A DNA stretch of 64,000 nt from the NCBI GenBank assembly GCA_023418475.1, contig JAEZZO010000068.1, positions 62,001 to 126,000 of the forward strand, in the 5' to 3' direction. Source of the DNA: Bacillota bacterium (lineage in GTDB: Bacteria; Bacillota; Clostridia; Lachnospirales; Lachnospiraceae). Shown here one piece after another: positions 8,615 to 17,417 of this stretch. Each line of letters starts with the position of its first letter. The first letter of the stretch is position 1. Below the pieces are notes generated by a model. That model saw only the letters and a program-made list of their open reading frames with translations. It made no database searches and was not told the origin of the DNA. A program made the position numbers and the translations under genes.

Positions 8615-9211
8615 ATGGCAAGAGATATGAGTCCAGTTTTAAAGAAATGTAGATCACTTGGCCTGGAGCCTTCTTACTTAGGTATTGATAAGAAGTCAAA
8701 CAGAACATTCTCCAGAGCAGGCAAGAAGACAAGTGAGTATGGTTTACAGTTAAGAGAAAAACAGAAAGCTAAATTTGTTTACGGTATGTTAGAGCAGCCT
8801 TTCAGAAACTTATTTGCCAGAGCTCAGAAGATGAAGGCTGGTACAACAGGTGAAAACTTAATGACACTGTTAGAGCTTAGACTTGATAATGTTATGTTCC
8901 GTATGGGATATGCAAGAACAAGAAAAGAAGCAAGACAGATCGTTGATCATAAGCATGTATTAGTAAACGGCAAATGTGTAAACATTCCGTCCTACACATT
9001 AAAAGCCGGAGACAAGATCGAAATCAAAGAGAAATTCAAGAATACACAGAGATACAAGGATATTTTTGAGGTAACTGATGGAAGAAGCACTCCTGCATGG
9101 CTTGAAGCTAACCATGAGACATTTACAGGTGCTGTTAAGGAAATGCCTACAAGAGACCAGATTGATGTTCCGGTAAATGAAGTGTTAATTGTCGAGTTGT
9201 ATTCCAAATAA
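8615..9211 (+). CDS. rpsD: 30S ribosomal protein S4
   Basis: This 198-residue protein contains the S4 RNA-binding domain (LELRLDNVMFRMGYARTRKE, QIVDHKHVLVNGK). It lacks the zinc-binding N-terminal Cys set, as in C-minus S4 proteins. It is a primary 16S rRNA binder and lies next to rpoA in the alpha operon. Confidence 0.97.
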   Translation: MARDMSPVLKKCRSLGLEPSYLGIDKKSNRTFSRAGKKTSEYGLQLREKQKAKFVYGMLEQPFRNLFARAQKMKAGTTGENLMTLLELRLDNVMFRMGYARTRKEARQIVDHKHVLVNGKCVNIPSYTLKAGDKIEIKEKFKNTQRYKDIFEVTDGRSTPAWLEANHETFTGAVKEMPTRDQIDVPVNEVLIVELYSK

Positions 9212-9259
9212 TAATTTGGTTGTTTTGCGACTCAAAATACCCAGAAGGAGGGTCCTGTT

Positions 9260-10219
9260 GTGTTTGATTTTGAAAAACCCAAAATAGAGATTGCAGAAAT
9301 TTCCGAAGATAAGAAGTTTGGACGCTTTGTGGTAGAACCTCTGGAGAGAGGCTACGGTACAACCTTAGGTAATTCCCTCAGAAGAATTATGCTTTCATCC
9401 TTACCCGGTTCTGCTGTAAGTCAAATTAAAATTGACGGTGTTGTTCATGAGTTTAGTGTTGTTCCGGGTGTTAAGGAAGATGTTACTGAGATTATCATGA
9501 ATATCAAAAGCTTAGCAATCAAGAACACAAGTGATACGAGTGAACCTAAAACTGCCTATATCGAAGCAGAGGGTGAAGTTGTAGTGACAGCAGGGGATAT
9601 ACAAGCTGACCCGGATATCGAGATACTCAATCCTGATCAAGTGATCGCAACTTTATGTGGTGGTCCTGACAGCAGGCTTTATATGGAGTTGACTATCACA
9701 AACGGCAGAGGTTATGTTAGCGCAGACAAGAATAAGAATGATGATCTGCCAATCGGAATTATTCCGATTGACTCCATCTATACTCCTGTTGAGCGTGTAA
9801 ACCTTACTGTTGAAAATACTCGTGTAGGACAGATTACGGACTTTGATAAGCTTACTCTTGATGTATACACCAATGGAACTCTTGTTCCGGATGAAGCAGT
9901 AAGCCTTGCAGCAAAGGTTTTAAGTGAACATCTCAATTCCTTCATTGACTTGTCTGAACATGCGAAAACCGCTGAAATTATGGTTGAGAAGGAAGACAAC
10001 GAGAAAGAAAAGGTTCTTGAGATGAACATTGACGAGCTGGAGTTATCCGTTCGTTCCTATAACTGTTTGAAGAGAGCAGGTATTAATACCGTTGAAGAGC
10101 TTACCAACAAGACAGCAGAAGACATGATGAAGGTAAGAAATCTCGGACGCAAGTCATTAGAAGAAGTACTCGCTAAATTGAAAGAACTTGGCCTGGCGCT
10201 AAATGCAAGCGACGAATGA
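9260..10219 (+). CDS. rpoA: DNA-directed RNA polymerase subunit alpha
   Basis: This 319-residue protein starts at GTG 9260 behind AAGGAGGG. The N-terminal dimerisation domain includes RFVVEPLERGYGTTLGNSLR and RIMLSSLPGSAV. The C-terminal domain (from about residue 250) has the helix-hairpin-helix segment MNIDELELSVRSYNCLKR and VRNLGRKSLEEV, which contacts UP elements and activators. It lies between rpsD and rplQ. Confidence 0.97.
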   Translation: MFDFEKPKIEIAEISEDKKFGRFVVEPLERGYGTTLGNSLRRIMLSSLPGSAVSQIKIDGVVHEFSVVPGVKEDVTEIIMNIKSLAIKNTSDTSEPKTAYIEAEGEVVVTAGDIQADPDIEILNPDQVIATLCGGPDSRLYMELTITNGRGYVSADKNKNDDLPIGIIPIDSIYTPVERVNLTVENTRVGQITDFDKLTLDVYTNGTLVPDEAVSLAAKVLSEHLNSFIDLSEHAKTAEIMVEKEDNEKEKVLEMNIDELELSVRSYNCLKRAGINTVEELTNKTAEDMMKVRNLGRKSLEEVLAKLKELGLALNASDE

Positions 10220-10353
10220 ATAGTCTCGCAGAAAGCTGAGAGCCGACAGTGAATCAGATTCACTTGACAAGCTTCTAAAATGAAATCTATTAGAATTTTA
10301 TTTTAAATTTCGATTTAGCTTATCTGATATAAAGTTTTTAAGGAGGGAATAAA

Positions 10354-10890
10354 ATGGCAGGCTACAGAAAACTTGGAAGAACCTCAAGCCAGAGAAAGGC
10401 TTTGCTGAGAAACCAGGTTACAAATTTATTATATAACGGTAAAATTGTTACTACCGAAGCCAAGGCAAAAGAAATCCGTGGTATCGCGGAAGGTATGATT
10501 GCTCTTGCTGTTAAGGAAAAAGACAATTATGAGACCGTTGAAGTAACAGCTAAGGTTGCCCGTAAAGATAAAGATGGCAAGAGAGTAAAGGAAGTTGTTA
10601 ACGGTAAGAAAGTACCTGTTTTCGATGAAGTTAAGAAGAATGTTAAGAAAGATAAGGCTTCCCGTCTTCATGCAAGAAAACAGATGATGAAATTCCTCTA
10701 CCCTGTTACAGAAGTGCCGAAGGAAAACGCAGGCAAGAAGAGAAATACGAAGGAGATTAACTTATCTGATAAGTTATTTGAAGAAATCGCTCCAAAGTAT
10801 TCTAACCGTAATGGTGGATATACCAGAATCGTGAAGATCGGACCTCGTAAGGGCGATGCAGCGATGGAAGTGTTGATTGAGTTAGTGTAA
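10354..10890 (+). CDS. rplQ: 50S ribosomal protein L17 with internal insertion
   Basis: The L17 core is clear: GYRKLGRTSSQRKALLRNQV at the start and YTRIVKIGPRKGDAAMEVLI at the end. At 178 residues it is longer than the roughly 120-130 residues of most bacterial L17. The extra lysine-rich stretch lies at about residues 50-110 (around KVARKDKDGKRVKEV). L17 surrounds the exit tunnel. It is the last gene of the alpha operon and is followed by a strong terminator. Confidence 0.95.
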   Translation: MAGYRKLGRTSSQRKALLRNQVTNLLYNGKIVTTEAKAKEIRGIAEGMIALAVKEKDNYETVEVTAKVARKDKDGKRVKEVVNGKKVPVFDEVKKNVKKDKASRLHARKQMMKFLYPVTEVPKENAGKKRNTKEINLSDKLFEEIAPKYSNRNGGYTRIVKIGPRKGDAAMEVLIELV

Positions 10891-10971
10891 TAGATAGAGG
10901 TTGTGTGCGGAAACAAGCCGTCAGCCCGGCCGCTGGCATAGGGGGTCGGCATGTAGTTCCGACGCAAGGAC

Positions 10972-11060
10972 AAAAGACCGTCCTGTTTGTATCAGATCAG
11001 ACATAGTAGTGCGTTATGTCTGTCTGCTCCAAACAGGGCGGTCTTTTATCTTTTTTACGG
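10972..11060 (+). terminator. Strong terminator after rplQ
   Basis: The outer stem pairs 10972-10989 (AAAAGACCGTCC...) with 11030-11047 (...GGGCGGTCTTTT) nearly perfectly. A second nested stem (CAGACATA / TATGTCTG) lies in the loop, and a T-rich tract follows. It closes the ribosomal transcript. The rest of the 10891-11301 spacer holds only the promoter at 11203. Confidence 0.85.
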
Positions 11061-11202
11061 AATACATTGCCGCCTCCCTATACCCACGACCGGGCGCCTG
11101 TAACAATATATTAGGCTAACACTTATAGTTAACTGAAAGTCAAGGATTTTCTAAAATAATAACTGCAAGTAGAAGTAAGTTCAAAAGTTACTACAAAATG
11201 GA

Positions 11203-11231
11203 TTGTATTTCATTTGAAATTTCTATATAAT
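11203..11231 (+). promoter_or_regulatory. Promoter of the SIR2-STAND gene
   Basis: TTGTAT (11203-11208) and TATAAT (11226-11231) are spaced 17 bases apart. It lies 71 bases before the ATG at 11302 and downstream of the rplQ terminator, so the gene appears to be transcribed independently. Confidence 0.55.
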
Positions 11232-11301
11232 AAAAGGTAAAAAAAGATAATATTAATCAAATTATGGAAATACATAGGTATAGCTTCTAGTACATGGGGG
11301 A

Positions 11302-14300
11302 ATGAAGGGGATGGATCAAAAGGAGTTCATACGTACACTCAAGGTTATTGGTAAGAATTCATATGATTTTTTACTTGGATCAGGTGCATCGATAAAAGCC
11401 GGAATACCGTCCGGAGGGCAGCTAATTCTGGAATTTAAAAGGGAGTTATATTGCTCGGAGACAGGTATCCCGAAGGAGAATTTAGGAGACCTTCAATCGG
11501 AGCAAGTGAGAAAGTGTTTGCAGGACTATTTTGCAGGATTTGAGGGTACACCGCCGGCTGGTTCGCCTCTAGAATATGCATATTATTTCGAAAAATGTTA
11601 TCCTACCAGGATTGCCAGGGAGAGGCTTATACAGGATCTGGTCAGGGACAGGAAACCCTCTCTGGGGCACCTTTGCCTTGTAACTCTTATGCTGAATGGA
11701 TACGTGAAAAATGTATGGACGACTAATTTTGATTCACTTGTGGAAAGTGCAATCAATACCTTATCACCGGCGCAGGCTTATAAAGTACATAGCTCTGCTA
11801 ATCAGGCAGATGCCAGCATGACCGGGGATGAAACATTTCTGAAAATTTATAAGCTTCATGGAGATTACAGGTACGATCGGATTAAAAATACTACAGAGGA
11901 ATTACAGAAGCTGGAAGAGCTGATCTGCCGGAAATTTGTAGAAAACACCAATCATAAGGGATTGATCATAATTGGATATTCCGGTAGTGATAAATCAATT
12001 ATGTTAAGCCTGGATAAGATTATACCGGATCTGAAATATGGACTAGTATGGATGGTTCGAAAGGGTGAAAAGATTAATGATGAAGTGAAAGAATTAATGG
12101 AGAGGGCTTGCAAGCTGAATGAAGCCTCTTCCATTGTAGAGATAGAAGGCTTTGATGAATTTTTATATGAGTGTTATAAGACTCTTACGTATCCGAATGA
12201 AATTATTGAAGAATATATAAGGAATCTTTTGATTGAAAAAACAAGACTAGAATTACAGGAAAATATCTATCGTAACATGAAGGACAGTAAAATATATCAG
12301 TCTTCATATCGTAATTCGGATTTCACTTTAAAACTAAGATCGCGTATGGAGTTGCCACCCAGAGATCCTAATTTTATAGGAAGAGAAGAAATTATAAGAG
12401 AAATTGTGCGTAAGCTGATGAATAGTAACTCAGTGGTAGTTACAGAAGGATTGCAGGGGATGGGAGGAGTAGGCAAAACCTCTATAATCATTGAGATATG
12501 CAATATATTCAAAGAAAATTGGGACACCGGCAAGCATTATCCGGAATATCTAAAGGAAATGATAGAGCCACGCCCTTATTTTCAGGATGGCATTTTATGG
12601 ATTACTTTTGAAAAAGATGATTCTAATTTATTTATTATGGATAAGATTTTAAGACAGATAGGAATTCCGAAGGAGAATAAGGGATCTCTGGAGGAAAATT
12701 TGGAGATATGCAGGCAGCTGCTGGAGTCTAAGGATATTCTTGTGGTCCTTGATAGTGCGGAGCAAAATGAAATTGCTTTTCATTATTTTTATAAGAATTT
12801 ATTTCAAAAATTCAATGTACTGGTCAGCAGCAGAAAGAGGTTTGCATTTATAGATTGTAGTGATGTACCCATTCTTGCGATAGAAGAGGCCTTCCATTTA
12901 TTCCGAACCTATTATAGGCAGGAGACAGATGGGGCGGAGAGAATTTTACTTTATGAGATTTGCCGGAAAATAGGCTATCATCCACTGGCAATTAAGATAC
13001 TCGCGAGCCGGGCCCACGTAGCACTTAAAACGCTACAGGAGGTAGTGCAGGAATTTGATTCAAAACGGTTGGAATGCTTAAAACTATATGGAGGTATGGA
13101 TACAATTGATAAGGATGTAATTACCTGCTTTTCTATTTCCTATGATAGTCTGTCAGACGCGCAAAAGAGAATTTTTACCGCCGCAGGGGTCTTTAATCTT
13201 CATTTTACTGCGCTGCAGATGAAAGAAATAATGGAAACAGAAGATACAGGATTTGACGAAGACATCGATATGTTAATCATGCTTCATTTATTCCACAAGA
13301 TCATCAGGGTGAAGAATTCGAACGAGGCAGTTTGTTTTGAGCTGCATCCGCTGCTTCGGGAATATGCGCTTTGGCACTTACGGGATTACGATTATTCAGC
13401 TGCACTCTGGCTCCGCAAACAGGAGCTGATCGCGAAATTGTTAGAAAAGGAGCAAATTGCAGATTATGAGCTCGAGGAGAGTATAAGTACAATTAACTGG
13501 AGTGCTGATAACGGACCGGTAGAGGAGTATATTAAGTTAGTATCACTAATCGCAAGACACTTATCGAGGGCAGGAATGTGGGAAAAGGAGATATCTCTTC
13601 TGAAATCTGGAATCGAAAAAGCGAAAAATAATAAACTTAAAATGTATGAAATCAATATGCGCATTTCATTAGCAGAGGTCTTTATCTTTCAGAAAAATTA
13701 TAAGGAAATATATAGACAAAGGAAAATTATCTATGAGTTGATAAAGGAATATCCACAGGATGATCTGGATAAAAATGCAATTCATAGCATCTTTCTGGAA
13801 TACACACAAGACATTGCATCTACCAGCATAATAAGTGAAATTTTTTCTGCCTTAAGAGATGCCTATAGGGAAGGAATGTATAATCTGAACTGTTATTATT
13901 CCAGTCTTGGATCCATATATATGAATATTGCAGCATTTGACAGATACGAAGATATCATGCAATGTTATAGCAGCAACATGATTAGGGAAGGTGTTACGCT
14001 TGATACTATATGCTATGTTATATTAGACCTTATCAATGAGCGTGGAAATAAGGAGGATTACAAACAGGTACTTTATTATTGCGAAAAATATAATGATCTG
14101 ATTAACGAGCAAAAGGACTGGACCTCTTCGATAGGACTGCTGGAGTTAAAAATTCTATTGGCAATTGAACTTAAGGAGTGCGAGGCTGCAGAGGAGAAAA
14201 TAGAGGAGCTGGAACAGCTATTTCATACCCTTCACGTTGATCAGGTCTTCCAGAACACTCATTATTACAGAGGAAGAATAGCATTGGCAAGGCATGAAGA

Positions 14301-15906
14301 AAACAGTGCAATTACATGCTTCGAGGCGATTGGAGATAATGCGGAGAAAAACTTCTGGTTGGGTGTTGCCTATTGCAGTTTTCATAAATACGAGTTAGCT
14401 AAGCAATATATTGATGCCGCTTATCAATATTTTATGCAAGTAAAGAATCCACGTATTATCTGTTATCTGTATGCTTACTTAGCTGAAATCGAGATTGAGA
14501 ACCCGAATAATCCGAATAATCGAAAAGCCGTTAAATTACTGTTAACCGGTATTAAGATGAAGAACAGACTAAACATCCTAAATAGGGAGAAAGAGCATGA
14601 AGTCGAGAATATAATACTCGAACGTATGGGACAGGCAGAGTATGATGAATTTAAGCAGGAATATGAGCAGTTAGAATTACCCCTTCTTAAGGATATTTAC
14701 CTGGAGTTGCCGAAGGTTTTTATCGGAGCTGATCACAAGGAAATGATTTTGATACCGGAAGGCTCAGCTTATATTGGCGAAGGTATGATTGAGAACAGAT
14801 CAATTGAGGATCAGATGGAAGAGCTGGTACGTATAAAGTCTGGGGAGCCTACAGACAGTGTTTGCCGAAGAATATATCTTTATTCCTATTACATAGACAA
14901 ATATCCGGTAACAAATGGAGAATATAAAAGCTTTTGTGAAGTAACGGGATATAAAATGCCTACACATTTATCAGATACTAGAAATCTGGGAATATTACTG
15001 GATCAGGAGCCTGTAATGAATATTACGCTTGAGGATGCCGGGGCTTATGCCAATTGGTGCGGAGAAAGGCTGCCTGTGGAGGTGGAATGGGAGAAGGCTT
15101 GCCGGGGTTCCAAGGGATATCTATTTCCCTGGGGTGATGAATGGGATGAGAAAAAGTTAAGTACAGGAAGCGATTTTGAAGAAAAACAGAGCATACTGGA
15201 GAAAGTATGGAGTATTACAATTATTCCTTTTGAAAATCCGGAAAGCTATAGAGAAGCCGTAACCACAAAGCTGAAAGAAAGGATTCATGCAAATAAGCTC
15301 CGCAATAAGGTTGCAAATCTATTATCGGTGAATAAGAAATTCAAGTATAGAGGATTTTTACTGGATCATCCGAATTCAAGATTTGATGAAAGCTATTTTT
15401 TACTGTTAATTGCGAATTTATTATTCCTGGATTATGACCGGAAATTAGCTTATTTAAATTCGTTGAAAAGCTATAGAACAGCTGATATGCAAAGCTTGTT
15501 CGAGGACTTAGAGAAGTGGTATACAGAGAATGCGGATACATTAAAGAGCTACTCGGATGAGCAATTGGAACAATTATATAAGAAGAACTCCAGAGAATGG
15601 AGAAAGATATTGGCATACCGGTATTTTTACGATGGACAAATAACGAAACCGGTGATGTTAAATCCGGCTGCAATAAGCCCATATGGTGTAGCTGATATGA
15701 TAGGCAATGTAATGGAGATGACACAGACCAGAGAGGGAGAAGCTACTATCGTGAAGGGAGGCCCTTATTTTGCAGCTTATCCGGAGGAGATGATTAAGGC
15801 ATCGGATCGATACGAATGGAATGCAAAAAGTGCTGAAACAACCTCCACGTTGGTGGGATTTCGTTGTGTGAAGCCGATTTTTGGTATAGAGGATATTCCT
15901 TGTTGA
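11302..15906 (+). CDS. SIR2 - STAND NTPase - helical repeats - FGE-sulfatase-fold protein (putative anti-phage NLR-like sensor)
   Basis: The N-terminus (about 1-290) is a SIR2-type NAD-binding domain: GSGAS at 26-30, TTNFDS near 140, KLHGD near 184 and IIIGYSGSD near 223. A STAND/NB-ARC-like ATPase follows, with Walker A GLQGMGGVGKTS near 383 and a Walker B-like DILVVLDS near 478. Residues about 730-1110 are TPR-like helical repeats. The C-terminus (about 1140-1530) has formylglycine-generating-enzyme fold motifs: YYIDKYPVTNGEY, ERLPVEVEWEKACRGS, PWGDEW, DMIGNVMEM and GFRCVKP. In known SIR2 defence proteins the N-terminal domain depletes NAD+ once the sensor is triggered; repeats and FGE/C-type-lectin-like folds commonly sense ligands. 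That role here is inference. The start is ATG 11302 or ATG 11311, both with a poorly spaced G-rich site. The gene stands alone between a promoter and a terminator, inside the normally contiguous rplQ-ecfA1 block. Confidence 0.9.
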   Translation: MKGMDQKEFIRTLKVIGKNSYDFLLGSGASIKAGIPSGGQLILEFKRELYCSETGIPKENLGDLQSEQVRKCLQDYFAGFEGTPPAGSPLEYAYYFEKCYPTRIARERLIQDLVRDRKPSLGHLCLVTLMLNGYVKNVWTTNFDSLVESAINTLSPAQAYKVHSSANQADASMTGDETFLKIYKLHGDYRYDRIKNTTEELQKLEELICRKFVENTNHKGLIIIGYSGSDKSIMLSLDKIIPDLKYGLVWMVRKGEKINDEVKELMERACKLNEASSIVEIEGFDEFLYECYKTLTYPNEIIEEYIRNLLIEKTRLELQENIYRNMKDSKIYQSSYRNSDFTLKLRSRMELPPRDPNFIGREEIIREIVRKLMNSNSVVVTEGLQGMGGVGKTSIIIEICNIFKENWDTGKHYPEYLKEMIEPRPYFQDGILWITFEKDDSNLFIMDKILRQIGIPKENKGSLEENLEICRQLLESKDILVVLDSAEQNEIAFHYFYKNLFQKFNVLVSSRKRFAFIDCSDVPILAIEEAFHLFRTYYRQETDGAERILLYEICRKIGYHPLAIKILASRAHVALKTLQEVVQEFDSKRLECLKLYGGMDTIDKDVITCFSISYDSLSDAQKRIFTAAGVFNLHFTALQMKEIMETEDTGFDEDIDMLIMLHLFHKIIRVKNSNEAVCFELHPLLREYALWHLRDYDYSAALWLRKQELIAKLLEKEQIADYELEESISTINWSADNGPVEEYIKLVSLIARHLSRAGMWEKEISLLKSGIEKAKNNKLKMYEINMRISLAEVFIFQKNYKEIYRQRKIIYELIKEYPQDDLDKNAIHSIFLEYTQDIASTSIISEIFSALRDAYREGMYNLNCYYSSLGSIYMNIAAFDRYEDIMQCYSSNMIREGVTLDTICYVILDLINERGNKEDYKQVLYYCEKYNDLINEQKDWTSSIGLLELKILLAIELKECEAAEEKIEELEQLFHTLHVDQVFQNTHYYRGRIALARHEENSAITCFEAIGDNAEKNFWLGVAYCSFHKYELAKQYIDAAYQYFMQVKNPRIICYLYAYLAEIEIENPNNPNNRKAVKLLLTGIKMKNRLNILNREKEHEVENIILERMGQAEYDEFKQEYEQLELPLLKDIYLELPKVFIGADHKEMILIPEGSAYIGEGMIENRSIEDQMEELVRIKSGEPTDSVCRRIYLYSYYIDKYPVTNGEYKSFCEVTGYKMPTHLSDTRNLGILLDQEPVMNITLEDAGAYANWCGERLPVEVEWEKACRGSKGYLFPWGDEWDEKKLSTGSDFEEKQSILEKVWSITIIPFENPESYREAVTTKLKERIHANKLRNKVANLLSVNKKFKYRGFLLDHPNSRFDESYFLLLIANLLFLDYDRKLAYLNSLKSYRTADMQSLFEDLEKWYTENADTLKSYSDEQLEQLYKKNSREWRKILAYRYFYDGQITKPVMLNPAAISPYGVADMIGNVMEMTQTREGEATIVKGGPYFAAYPEEMIKASDRYEWNAKSAETTSTLVGFRCVKPIFGIEDIPC

Positions 15907-15944
15907 AGGATCTATCCGGAAAACTCAGTATGAATAGTTTTTTT

Positions 15945-15976
15945 ATAAAAGACCTGCCGCAGGACAGGTCTTTTAT
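15945..15976. terminator. Terminator after the SIR2-STAND gene
   Basis: A perfect 12-bp stem (ATAAAAGACCTG / CAGGTCTTTTAT) with an 8-base loop lies 39 bases after the stop. A/T runs on both sides mean it could work in either direction. Confidence 0.85.
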
Positions 15977-16137
15977 GCTGTTTTACAGCGGTGTGGCAGG
16001 TAAATTTGCAATAAAATACTATGATTTAAAAATTTGTATTTGTTTTTACTGATTTATGAGTTATAATCTTGAGTAATATAAATCTGCTGGGGACAGTTCA
16101 TGATTAGAAAACAATATATAAGCTGATATAGCAAAAC

Positions 16138-16320
16138 GGATATCAAAAAGCAGGATAATAAAAAGTAGAATATCAAAAAGTAGGATAACAAAAAGCGTAA
16201 TATTAAAAGCAGGTTATCAAAAAATAGGATATCAAAAAATGTAATATCAAAATAGGATATCAAAAAGTGTAATATCAAAATAGAATATCAAAGAGTGTAA
16301 TATCAAAAAATAGAATATCA
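16138..16320. repeat. Degenerate 15-bp tandem repeat (minisatellite)
   Basis: About 13 consecutive copies of a unit close to GATATCAAAAAGTAG or AATATCAAAAAGTGT fill this stretch, with a few copies one or two bases shorter. It lies in the 497-base spacer between the SIR2-STAND gene and ecfA1. There are no unique spacers, so it is not a CRISPR array. Otherwise this spacer holds only the terminator at 15945. Confidence 0.85.
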
Positions 16321-16403
16321 GCATATGGATACTATAAAAACAGACAGCTGGAATAGATATAGAAAGCAAGCTGTCAGAGAATAGCTGTAAGAGGTGAAGT
16401 GCT

Positions 16404-17258
16404 ATGGACATGGTTAAGGTAGACCGGTTATCCTTTGAATATATCAGACGGGATGAGGATGGCAACGTAGAATCGGTGAATAAGGCGATCGATCAGGTGA
16501 GTCTTAGTGTGGAGAAGGGTGACTTTGTTGCAATTCTTGGTGCAAATGGATCGGGTAAATCTACCCTGGCAAAGCACATTAACGCACTGCTTTATCCGAC
16601 GGAGGGAAGTGTCTGGGTGAACGGATTACTTACCAATGAGGAAGAGAATATCTGGGAGATTAGACATACGGCGGGGATGGTATTCCAAAACCCGGACAAT
16701 CAGATTATTGCTACAGTTGTAGAAGAGGATGTAGGCTTTGGTCCGGAGAATCTCGGTGTTCCGACCGAGGAGATCTGGGAGAGGGTAGAGAAGAGTCTGA
16801 AGGCAGTCGGAATGCTCGAATTTCGTAATTCGTCTCCGAACAAATTGTCCGGAGGACAGAAGCAGAGAGTGGCTATTGCCGGTATAATGGCGATGAAACC
16901 ACAGTGTATTGTACTGGATGAACCCACTGCCATGCTGGATCCAAACGGACGAAAAGAGGTTATCACAACCGTCCGGGAATTAAATAAGAAAGAAAAAGTT
17001 ACCTTAATTCTGATTACACATCATATGGATGAGGTAATTTATGCAGATAAAGTGATTGTTATGAACCATGGTCATGTAGTTATGGAGGGGACACCAAGAC
17101 AGATCTTCTCAAGAGTGGAAGAGATCAAGAAGTACCGTCTGGATGTTCCGCAGGTTACCGAGCTTGCTTATGAGCTTAAGAAGGCAGGGTTAGATATACC
17201 GGAGGGAATACTTACGGTCGAGGAGTTGATAACAGCTCTTGACAGGCTGAAGAGATAA
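16404..17258 (+). CDS. ecfA1: ECF transporter energy-coupling ATPase EcfA1
   Basis: This 284-residue ABC ATPase shows Walker A GANGSGKST, the Q-loop VFQNPDNQIIATVVEEDVGFG characteristic of EcfA/CbiO, signature LSGGQKQRVAIAG, Walker B CIVLDEPTAMLDP and the H-loop ITHHMDE. With EcfA2 and EcfT it powers vitamin or metal uptake through exchangeable S components encoded elsewhere. AGAGGTG precedes the start. The order ecfA1-ecfA2-ecfT-truA is typical of Firmicutes. Confidence 0.95.
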   Translation: MDMVKVDRLSFEYIRRDEDGNVESVNKAIDQVSLSVEKGDFVAILGANGSGKSTLAKHINALLYPTEGSVWVNGLLTNEEENIWEIRHTAGMVFQNPDNQIIATVVEEDVGFGPENLGVPTEEIWERVEKSLKAVGMLEFRNSSPNKLSGGQKQRVAIAGIMAMKPQCIVLDEPTAMLDPNGRKEVITTVRELNKKEKVTLILITHHMDEVIYADKVIVMNHGHVVMEGTPRQIFSRVEEIKKYRLDVPQVTELAYELKKAGLDIPEGILTVEELITALDRLKR

Positions 17259-17417
17259 ATCCATTCTACTTTGTAAAATGAGCTGCAAAATAGTAATTAC
17301 TGTAAAGCAGAAGAAGCAGCGGCCATATATCGTTATTTAAGGGAGCATAACACAATTTAGAAATATAGTACCTGCGTTTTCATTCTGTGCGGGTATTTTA
17401 AGAAAGGCTTAAATCGT

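Noticed and set aside
10901..11119. 72-codon ORF after rplQ
   Set aside because: It runs through the rplQ terminator hairpin and has no family likeness.
14700..15906. Diversity-generating retroelement target, because FGE/C-type-lectin folds are common targets
   Set aside because: No reverse transcriptase, accessory gene or template repeat was seen in the window.
16138..16320. Possible CRISPR array
   Set aside because: The 15-bp units are directly adjacent and degenerate, with no unique spacers and no cas genes nearby. It is a tandem repeat.
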